Source: Bacteroidales bacterium | Lineage (GTDB): Bacteria; Bacteroidota; Bacteroidia; Bacteroidales; UBA7960 | Direction: 5' to 3' | Length of the DNA: 6,183 nt | Assembly: GCA_007120675.1 (NCBI GenBank) | Contig: SKNE01000170.1 | Coordinates: forward strand, 1-6,183 | Shown: positions 1 to 5,730 of the stretch, one piece after another | Numbering within the stretch: position 1 is the first letter of the stretch | Layout of the letters: every line of letters starts with the position of its first letter | Translations under genes and position numbers: made by a program | Notes under the pieces: generated by a model | What the model was told of the DNA's origin: nothing | Database searches by the model: none | Seen by the model: only the letters and a program-made list of their open reading frames with translations

Positions 1-1448
1 TCGCCGTGGGCAGTGCCTACGCCATCCACGTGGTCAACGCGGTGGTGGCCGGACATCAGGAGGATCCGGAAGGCGGACTGCAGCGTGCCATCGCATACAT
101 CACCGTCCCTGTGGCCCTGGCCTCCCTCACAACCATCTTCGGCTTCCTGTCGTTTATCGCGGGCTCCTACCTGGTGATGATCCGTGAATTCGGATTCTTC
201 AGCGCCCTGGGCATCTTCTTTTCGCTGACACTGGCTGTCACCTTCGTCCCCGCAGCCCTGGCCACCACCCGTCAGCGCAAGGCAAAACGGCTGCCCCCTG
301 CTAAACCCCGAAACAACCAGGCCTTTGACCTCCTTCCCGGGAAACTGTCCACCCTGGTATTCCGCCGCCAACGAGCGCTTTTCGCCGCATGGGGAGTGTT
401 GATCGTCCTCTCCCTGGTGGGCATGAGCCGCATCGAACGCCGGGTGGATATCATGGACTACTTTCAGCGCGACAGCACGGTGCGGAAGGCAGAGGACCTC
501 CTCAACCGGCAATTCCACGGCAGCAGCCCCCTCTACCTGCAGGTTCGCGGCGACATACAAAGTCCGGCCACCCTCTCCCTCATGGAGGAGGCACAGGACT
601 TCATGGCAGGCTTCGACTACATCCCCTACAGTCAGTCCGTGGCCGACCTGGTCAGGCAGATGAACGATGTCATGGGCGAGGGGGAAGTGATACCTGACGA
701 CCCCGTCAAGATTGTCCAGCTCTGGTTTCTGCTGGACGGACAAGAGATCATGGAGCAGCTGGTCAGTGCTGACCTGGGCGAGGGGATCATCCAGGCCTAC
801 GTGACATCCAGCGAGCTGGATGTCCTGCGCGAGATCGAAACCCGCTTCGACGACTTTGTGGCAACGCACCGCAGTGACGAGCTCGAGCTGGCGGTAACCG
901 GCACCCCCATCATGCTGAGGCGGCTGGACAAGAGCATCATCAACAGCCAGACCTACAGCCTGGTCATTGCCATGATGCTGGTGATGGTCATGACAGGGCT
1001 GCTGCTGCGCTCATTCCGCCTGGGCGCCCTGGCAGTGATCCCCATCGCGGTGACCCTCGTTGTACTGTTCGGCACCATGGGGCTCACCGGGGTGCCGCTG
1101 GACATAGCCACCGTGCTGGCCGGCAGCGTCACCATCGGCATCGGCATCGACTACGCGATCCACTTCATCAGCCGTTACGCTGAAAGTCAACGGATGCAGC
1201 AGACACAGGAGGAGAGCCTGGCCAGGGCCATACGCATCTCCGGAAAGGCCATCTTCATCAATATGGTCGCCGTTAGTGCGGGCTTTGCCACACTCACCCT
1301 CTCCAGGCTGGTGCCCCTGCAACGCTTTGGCTTTCTCATCGCCGTCACCATGATCACGGCAGGGATGGCCACACTCACCCTGCTCCCGCTGTTATTGAAA
1401 AAAACCAAGCCATTCGGACCGGCGCATAAAGGGCCGGTGAATGGATAA
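1..1448 (+). CDS. RND/MMPL-type inner-membrane exporter, C-terminal part (5' truncated by window)
   Basis: This is the C-terminal part of an RND-superfamily transporter of the MMPL/SSD kind (COG1033-like), cut by the window edge. Counting V at base 6 as residue 1, the visible protein has 480 residues, so roughly 300 N-terminal residues are missing if it has the usual 780-850. Seen: the end of TM4 of the first repeat (GSAYAIH, residues 2-8), hydrophobic helices near 33-52 and 63-87, a basic cytosolic linker (88-123), a helix near 124-140, a soluble periplasmic domain (about 145-315), then five helices from 316 to 464. The second repeat carries GIGIDYAIH (378-386), whose Asp382-Tyr383 pair matches the proton-relay residues of MmpL3-like pumps. 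The matching first-repeat position is Ala, not Asp. It ends 13 bases before a LolA-like gene and lies upstream of a DUF1302-like barrel, so export of a lipid-like substrate by proton motive force is a reasonable inference. Substrate unknown. Confidence 0.92.
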   Translation, partial: AVGSAYAIHVVNAVVAGHQEDPEGGLQRAIAYITVPVALASLTTIFGFLSFIAGSYLVMIREFGFFSALGIFFSLTLAVTFVPAALATTRQRKAKRLPPAKPRNNQAFDLLPGKLSTLVFRRQRALFAAWGVLIVLSLVGMSRIERRVDIMDYFQRDSTVRKAEDLLNRQFHGSSPLYLQVRGDIQSPATLSLMEEAQDFMAGFDYIPYSQSVADLVRQMNDVMGEGEVIPDDPVKIVQLWFLLDGQEIMEQLVSADLGEGIIQAYVTSSELDVLREIETRFDDFVATHRSDELELAVTGTPIMLRRLDKSIINSQTYSLVIAMMLVMVMTGLLLRSFRLGALAVIPIAVTLVVLFGTMGLTGVPLDIATVLAGSVTIGIGIDYAIHFISRYAESQRMQQTQEESLARAIRISGKAIFINMVAVSAGFATLTLSRLVPLQRFGFLIAVTMITAGMATLTLLPLLLKKTKPFGPAHKGPVNG

Positions 1449-1461
1449 ACAATGCTGAATC

Positions 1462-2205
1462 ATGAAAACACTTGTCATTTCTTTCCTTTGGATGGGCTTG
1501 TTGCTGGGAGTGTCCCAGGGCCCTTTGCTTTCGCAGGATGCAGCAGAGATACTGCACAAGATGGACGAAGTCCTGTTTGCCCCCGACGACCAGCAGAGTG
1601 AGGTGCGCATGATCCTCACCGACAGGGGTGGCAATGAACGCGTCAGGGAGGCCAGCGTCTGGCAAAAAGGGGCCGACATGCGCCTGTTCCGCTTCACATC
1701 ACCGGCAGCAGAGGCCGGCATCGCCTTCCTCTCACTGCCCGATGAGGTGATGTACCTCTACATGCCGGCCTACGGCCGCGAACGACGGATCGCCTCCCAC
1801 GTGAAGAACCAGTCCTTCGCAGGTACCGACTTCTCCTATGAAGACCTGGAAGCAGAACGTTATACCGAACGGTTCTCTGCCAAGCTGAAAGACCAGGCGA
1901 CCGACAGATGGATACTGGAGCTGACCCCCCTGCCCCACCTGCGCAGCGACTACTCAAAGATCATCGCCCATGTCCACAAGGAAAACCACTACCCGATCAA
2001 AATGGAAAGCTACGACCGGGGCGGACAGCTGTACAAGGTGGCGGAATACACCTTCGGTCGCCAGGGGGATTACTGGTTTACCGAAGAGATCATGATGACC
2101 AATAAGCGCCGCAACCACAGCACCCGCATGGTCTTTGAAAAGGTAATCCTCAACAGCGGCATCGGCGATGAGGTGTTCACGGTGAGGAACCTGGGACGCT
2201 TCTGA
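1462..2205 (+). CDS. LolA-like outer membrane lipoprotein-sorting protein, periplasmic
   Basis: A 247-residue protein of the 'outer membrane lipoprotein-sorting' family (COG2834, Pfam LolA_like PF17131), at the family's usual length. Residues 1-25 form a signal peptide: Lys2, hydrophobic core 4-17, likely cleavage around LLSQ-DAAE. There is no lipobox Cys, so the mature protein should be soluble in the periplasm. Family hallmarks are visible: RFTSPAAEAGIAFLSL (77-92), the YLYMPAYGRERRIAS segment (98-112), SFAGTDFSYEDL (118-129), YPIKMESYDRGGQLYK (177-192), and a C-terminal segment with T221 and GDEVFTVRNL (235-244). The fold is an open half-barrel that holds acyl chains. True LolA hands lipoproteins to LolB. 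This subgroup instead sits beside RND exporters and probably carries a lipid or hydrophobic cargo between pump and outer membrane (inference). The ATG follows the RND stop by 13 bases with no Shine-Dalgarno sequence, so it is probably co-transcribed and lacks its own promoter. Confidence 0.9.
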   Translation: MKTLVISFLWMGLLLGVSQGPLLSQDAAEILHKMDEVLFAPDDQQSEVRMILTDRGGNERVREASVWQKGADMRLFRFTSPAAEAGIAFLSLPDEVMYLYMPAYGRERRIASHVKNQSFAGTDFSYEDLEAERYTERFSAKLKDQATDRWILELTPLPHLRSDYSKIIAHVHKENHYPIKMESYDRGGQLYKVAEYTFGRQGDYWFTEEIMMTNKRRNHSTRMVFEKVILNSGIGDEVFTVRNLGRF

Positions 2206-2259
2206 ACAGGCCCCATCCTGCCCTTCAGCAGATAAGGTCATCATTAAAAACACCGCACC

Positions 2260-3879
2260 ATGAAGCCAGTAAAACAACCACCGAAGCACCCCTTCCCCTT
2301 CCGGAAACCGCACCACGGCGCACCGGTGAGGAACCGTATACATCAACACGGCCTGCCCGGGACAAAAAACAGGCGCCACGACCCCACGGTGAGCGGATCT
2401 GCCCGACAGCACGATGCTCCCCCGGAAAAAGAACTGCAGCGTCAATGGGTCCCCGCAATCACCCCTGCGCGCCAACACGACACTTCCCCAGGCCAGAAGC
2501 AGCGCCCCTGCGGGACATTGGCCGCATGGCGCATCAGCCTGGCGGCCATCGTTTGCCTGTTGTTCTCCGCCCCCGCCATCTACGCCGAATCCCCCCTCCT
2601 GTGGCGGGGATCCGTCGAGTCGGACCAGCGGATGATGCTCAGGGATGAACGAGACTGGGCCTGGAACGAAAACCGGCTGGACCTCACCATGGAGAGGCGC
2701 AGCCAGCAGCTGCGCGTGACAGCCAATGTGTGGCTGCGCCACCTGGGTCCGTCAGTGGTGACGTCCTCCGGGGACCTCTTCGACAAAGACCGGGTGAGTC
2801 CGTGGAACCTGGACATCAGGGAGCTTTACCTGGATGTGCCCGGGTTCCTGTCGGACAAGCTCGATATGCGGGTGGGACGGCAACGGATCGCCTGGGGCAC
2901 GGCCGACCGCTTCAACCCTACCGACAACCTGAACCCGCCCGACCTGGAGGATCTCCTGGACTTCGGACGCGCCAACGGCTCCGACGCCATCAGCCTGCAA
3001 TGGTGGTTCAACCACCAGAACAGCCTTCAGCTGGTGCACATAGCCCGCTTTCAACCGGCCAACATGCCGCTGGGACCCTTTTCAGACCTCTTTGCCCTGG
3101 AGTTTGTCCTGCCCACGCTCCATGGCGACATCCCCATCTCCATCGAAAACAAATCAGTGAACCTGCCCCCCAACAACCTGGGTGAGGGTAGCACCCTGGC
3201 TGCGCGCTTTTCCACCTTCATCCTGAATACCGACCTCTCAATCAGCTACGTCTACGGCAGGGATTATCTCCCCCTGCCCGACAGCATACACATCGAAATG
3301 GATCAGCCAACCGGCGAATTCCATTCATCGGCCAGGCTGGTGTACCCCCGCCACCACGTGATCGGGGCCGATATGGCCGGCAGCATCGGCCGCCTGGGTA
3401 TCTGGGCCGAGGCCGGAGTGTTCATCCCCGAAAGGGAGATGCGCACAGAGGTGATCGTCGAGCCCTTCGACTGGCACGAAGAGATGGTGGCACTGAAAAA
3501 GGAGGCCTACCTGAAGTTCGTGCTGGGCTGCGACTACAGCTTTTCCGGCGGGACCTATGCCAACATCCAGTATGTCAGGGGCTTCTTCCATGAAGGGGGA
3601 CGCGATGGACTGAATGACTACCTCATCCTGCAAACCGAAAGGGATCTCTTGCGCTACCACCTGCGCATCCAGCCCCTGGCGGGGGGAGTGACCGTCAGCG
3701 ACTGGGACGACCCAAAGAACCATTATGCCTGGTTTTACAGTCCCGAAATCACCTACCACGGGATCGACAACCTGGAGATCAGCCTCGGGGGCTTCTTCTC
3801 CGACGGCAAGGGGGATCATCTCTTCGCGGGACTGAAAGACAAACATATGCTGCGCCTGAAGATCACGGCCAGCTTCTGA
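2260..3879 (+). CDS. DUF1302-like outer-membrane beta-barrel protein, N-terminus uncertain
   Basis: 539 residues from the only upstream in-frame ATG. The mature part resembles DUF1302-type outer-membrane proteins: after a signal peptide it has alternating beta-strand pattern, the segment RELYLDVPGF (187-196), the hallmark VGRQRIAWGTADRFNPTDNLNP (205-226, a GRQ..WG..D..NP signature), and a C-terminal strand ending in Phe (KITASF), as expected for BAM insertion. The signal peptide lies far inside: Arg91, hydrophobic core to residue 107, likely cleavage after AIYA (106-109). Residues 1-85 before it are Pro/His/Arg/Gln-rich and made of degenerate repeats, which is not normal ahead of a Sec signal. 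A TTG at 2518 or a GTG at 2389 are alternative starts; TTG 2518 would give a 453-residue precursor with a well-placed signal peptide. No start has a Shine-Dalgarno sequence. The gene follows the RND and LolA-like genes and is likely their outer-membrane partner. Barrel identity is fairly sure; start and substrate are not. Confidence 0.8.
   Translation: MKPVKQPPKHPFPFRKPHHGAPVRNRIHQHGLPGTKNRRHDPTVSGSARQHDAPPEKELQRQWVPAITPARQHDTSPGQKQRPCGTLAAWRISLAAIVCLLFSAPAIYAESPLLWRGSVESDQRMMLRDERDWAWNENRLDLTMERRSQQLRVTANVWLRHLGPSVVTSSGDLFDKDRVSPWNLDIRELYLDVPGFLSDKLDMRVGRQRIAWGTADRFNPTDNLNPPDLEDLLDFGRANGSDAISLQWWFNHQNSLQLVHIARFQPANMPLGPFSDLFALEFVLPTLHGDIPISIENKSVNLPPNNLGEGSTLAARFSTFILNTDLSISYVYGRDYLPLPDSIHIEMDQPTGEFHSSARLVYPRHHVIGADMAGSIGRLGIWAEAGVFIPEREMRTEVIVEPFDWHEEMVALKKEAYLKFVLGCDYSFSGGTYANIQYVRGFFHEGGRDGLNDYLILQTERDLLRYHLRIQPLAGGVTVSDWDDPKNHYAWFYSPEITYHGIDNLEISLGGFFSDGKGDHLFAGLKDKHMLRLKITASF
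2284..2510 (+). repeat. Degenerate direct repeats, 60-66 base period, at the 5' end of the barrel gene
   Basis: Four degenerate units were aligned by hand. Units begin near 2284 (AAGCACC), 2344 (CAACACG), 2407 (CAGCACG) and 2473 (CAACACG), giving periods of 60, 63 and 66 bases, all multiples of three. Each start is followed by a C-rich stretch (CCTTCCCC, CCTGCCCGGG, GCTCCCCCGG, ACTTCCCCAGG); in the last three an A-rich stretch and a C/A-GGCG or CAGCG end follow. Over their first 17 bases the third and fourth full units agree at 13 positions, and all four differences are transitions. In the barrel gene's frame the units read as H-[DGP]-x-P-rich blocks, with ARQHD at residues 48-52 and 70-74 encoded by different synonymous codons at four of five positions. 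This may be an old minisatellite, a translated low-complexity extension, or an untranslated leader. The alignment has not been tested statistically. Confidence 0.5.
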
Positions 3880-3972
3880 CACCATAAAGCGCAAGACCCG
3901 GGCCAGCAAGTGCTGCGCAATGCCGGTCCGGGCATGCAGGGCGGAGCCTGGCGGCCAGGATGTCCCGCACCC

Positions 3973-4005
3973 CAGGGTGTCCCCCACCCCACCAGGAGCA
4001 CCCTG
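3973..4005 (+). terminator. Possible hairpin downstream of the barrel gene (weak terminator candidate)
   Basis: CAGGGTG at 3973-3979 is exactly complementary to CACCCTG at 3999-4005. The stem can continue inward with TCC (3980-3982) against GGA (3995-3997) around one bulged G, leaving a 12-base C-rich loop. It lies about 94 bases after the barrel gene's stop codon and before the next promoter, where a transcript end would be expected. No T-tract follows, so it is not a standard intrinsic terminator. It could equally be a chance pairing in G+C-rich DNA. Confidence 0.25.
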
Positions 4006-4089
4006 AATACAGGATGAAATGAGCCGGTGCCACCACGCCATGCCAGCGCAGTGAACGAACAGGGCAAATTAAGCATTCACCTTCTTCCT

Positions 4090-4115
4090 TTTGCACGGTA
4101 TTTCACTTATATTTG
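4090..4115 (+). promoter_or_regulatory. Bacteroidota-type promoter for the octaheme cytochrome operon
   Basis: TATATTTG at 4108-4115 is an exact match to the Bacteroidota primary-sigma -7 consensus TAnnTTTG. A TTTG at 4090-4093 can serve as the -33 element, although the 14-base gap is shorter than the usual ~19-21. The segment is A/T-rich in an otherwise G/C-rich window. Transcription would start around 4120-4123, leaving a leader of about 20 bases before the ATG at 4141. This excludes the frame's upstream starts at 4027 (GTG) and 4117 (ATG). Confidence 0.6.
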
Positions 4116-4131
4116 TATGCCGATATTGACA

Positions 4132-4143
4132 CATATGCATATG
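4132..4143. promoter_or_regulatory. 12-base perfect palindrome overlapping the octaheme start codon
   Basis: CATATGCATATG reads the same on both strands and includes the chosen ATG (4141) and an in-frame ATG at 4135. It lies just downstream of the predicted transcription start, where a bound dimeric repressor would block transcription. No known regulator is recognised; a chance palindrome of A/T-rich dinucleotides is possible. Confidence 0.3.
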
Positions 4144-5730
4144 AAAAACATCGCCACTTTTATCCTGACCGTTGTCTTCCCCATCGTCATCATCACGGTG
4201 ATGCTGCGCGATGCCACCAAAGACAACACCCTGCTGGAGGAACTCCGGGCTGAGTTTTCCATACCCCACATCCCGTCGGTTGACCACAGCAAGCACGAAC
4301 AGCTGCAGCGCGACTTCGACAACCCCCACGAGATCACCGAAACCTGCCTCTCCTGTCACACGGAGCGGGGCAATGAGGTGCTGGCCAACGCCCACTGGAA
4401 CTGGGAGCGGGAGGCCTACATCGAGGGGCGGGGGGTGACCTACCTGGGCAAGAAGAACCTGATCAACAATTTCTGTACAGGCATCCTGTCCAACGAAGCC
4501 ACCTGCAACCGCTGCCACATCGGTTATGGCTGGGCCGACGACAGCTTCGACCACAGCGACCCCCTGAACATCGACTGCCTCATATGCCACGACAACAGCG
4601 GCCTGTACGACAAGCAACGGGGCGGGGCCGGTTACCCGGTGCCCGGACTGGACTTCCAAACCATTGTGCAACAGGTGGGCAGGCCGCAGCTGGACAACTG
4701 CGGCTATTGCCATTTTTACGGTGGCGGGGGAAACAACGTGAAGCACGGCGACCTGGAGAATGCGCTGCTCACCGCGTCGTGGGAGGTGGACGTGCACATG
4801 TCGGCCGATGGGGCCAGCATCAACTGCATCGACTGCCACACCACCACCAACCACCAGATGATGGGGCGCTACTACGGCGTTTCCAGCGACAACACCATGC
4901 GGGCCACCTGTGAGGACTGCCACACCAGCATGCCCCATGTGGACCGCATCCTCAATGAACACGTCACCAGCATCGCCTGCCAGACATGCCATATCCCCGT
5001 GTACGCCAAGGTGAACCCCACCAAGATGCACTGGGACTGGTCCACCGCCACCGACCGCATCGACGGCGAACCCTATGAGGTGGTCGACACCCTGGGCAAC
5101 CTGCTGTATACCTCCATCAAGGGGGACTTCCACTGGGTGCGAAATGCGGTGCCCAGCTACGTCTGGTTCAACGGCACAGCCGACCACCACCTGATCTCCG
5201 ACATAATCGGCGAAAACGACAGCGTCATTTACATCAACACCTTGCTGGGAGATGCCCGCGACCCCAATGCCCGCATCTATCCGGTGAAGATTCATACCGG
5301 CCGCCAGCCATACGATACCGAATACCGTACCATCATCCAGGCCAAGCTGTGGGACAGATCACCGGGCATGGGCGCCCTCTGGGTGGACCTGGAATGGGAA
5401 GAAGCCCTGGCCGCGGGGATGGAGTACGTGGGCATGCCATTCTCGGGAAGCTATGACTTCATCGACTCCAAAATGTTCCTGATGGTCAACCACATGGTGT
5501 CTCCCGCCGACCAGGCACTGCAGTGTGAGGACTGCCATACGCGGACCGGCGGCCGGCTGGCAGAGATCGAAGGGGTCTATATCCCGGCACAGACGCACAA
5601 TGCGGCCATCGACTACTTTGGCATCCTGATGCTGGTGTTCGCCACCGCAGGGGTGATTATCCACGCCCTGCTCCGCTACCTGGCATTCAAACGAACCAAT
5701 AAACAAAGCGCTCAATCACTCAACACATGA
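4141..5730 (+). CDS. Octaheme c-type cytochrome, tetrathionate reductase (OTR) family, membrane-anchored
   Basis: A 529-residue multiheme cytochrome c with exactly eight CxxCH motifs, at residues 69, 122, 146, 187, 229, 257, 280 and 462 (first Cys of each). The wide gap between hemes 7 and 8 and the segments CNRCHIGYGW (122-131), CHDNSGLYDK (149-158), HWDWSTA and KIHTGRQPYD (383-392) match the OTR family (TIGR04315 type). Purified OTR of Shewanella reduces tetrathionate, nitrite and hydroxylamine; its active-site heme has a Lys distal ligand, for which K158 is a candidate here (from memory of family sequences; K104/K105 are alternatives). Cys112 is a cysteine outside any heme motif. Residues 4-22 form an N-terminal helix and 493-511 a C-terminal helix, so the heme domain should sit in the periplasm held at both ends, longer than soluble Shewanella OTR. 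ATG 4141 was chosen because it gives a normal Lys-Asn-hydrophobic anchor and follows the promoter closely; 4135 is nearly equivalent. It overlaps the cytochrome b gene by ATGA. Confidence 0.93.
   Translation: MKNIATFILTVVFPIVIITVMLRDATKDNTLLEELRAEFSIPHIPSVDHSKHEQLQRDFDNPHEITETCLSCHTERGNEVLANAHWNWEREAYIEGRGVTYLGKKNLINNFCTGILSNEATCNRCHIGYGWADDSFDHSDPLNIDCLICHDNSGLYDKQRGGAGYPVPGLDFQTIVQQVGRPQLDNCGYCHFYGGGGNNVKHGDLENALLTASWEVDVHMSADGASINCIDCHTTTNHQMMGRYYGVSSDNTMRATCEDCHTSMPHVDRILNEHVTSIACQTCHIPVYAKVNPTKMHWDWSTATDRIDGEPYEVVDTLGNLLYTSIKGDFHWVRNAVPSYVWFNGTADHHLISDIIGENDSVIYINTLLGDARDPNARIYPVKIHTGRQPYDTEYRTIIQAKLWDRSPGMGALWVDLEWEEALAAGMEYVGMPFSGSYDFIDSKMFLMVNHMVSPADQALQCEDCHTRTGGRLAEIEGVYIPAQTHNAAIDYFGILMLVFATAGVIIHALLRYLAFKRTNKQSAQSLNT

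Larger units (their letters stand above)
3880..4140. other. Intergenic region between the transport operon and the octaheme operon
   Basis: No convincing gene lies in these 261 bases. The first ~180 are G+C-rich and contain short inverted repeats: CCTGG-CGG-CCAGG at 3947-3959 and a longer arm pair at 3973-4005. There is also an imperfect direct repeat starting GCGCAA at 3889 and 3915. From about 4060 the base composition shifts to A/T-rich, and a Bacteroidota-type promoter sits at the end. The octaheme frame is open back to a GTG at 4027, but the peptide it would add (a His/Tyr/Phe-rich run before the membrane helix) looks like translated promoter. Confidence 0.7.

Noticed and set aside
1452..1461. 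ATG at 1452 as an earlier start of the LolA-like gene
   Set aside because: It is in a different reading frame from the 1462 gene, whose own ATG begins a proper signal peptide.
2208..2221. CAGG/CCTG hairpin after the LolA-like gene as a terminator
   Set aside because: The stem is only four base pairs and lacks a following T-tract, so it does not support ending the transcript between these genes.
2284..2510. CRISPR array or attC-like cassette array
   Set aside because: The units are too degenerate, have no unique spacers of constant length, and show no conserved core sites or nearby cas or integrase genes.
2526..2570. ATG at 2526, just where the barrel's signal peptide begins
   Set aside because: It is out of frame with the barrel and its translation is not hydrophobic. 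No frameshift is needed, because the barrel frame itself encodes a good signal peptide.
1954..2742. Antisense open frame (262 codons) spanning the LolA-like gene end and the barrel gene start
   Set aside because: It overlaps two supported genes, has no recognisable motif and no promoter. Its length is expected in this composition.
4027..4140. Upstream GTG (4027) and ATG (4117) starts for the octaheme cytochrome
   Set aside because: They would translate through the TAnnTTTG promoter element or start before the predicted transcript, and would bury the N-terminal membrane helix behind a non-family peptide.
4069..5295. Long antisense open frame (408 codons) opposite the octaheme gene
   Set aside because: It is extremely rich in Val, Gly and Ala with no recognisable domain, and mirrors the codon use of a clear eight-heme protein on the + strand. 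It is a by-product of G/C-rich third positions.
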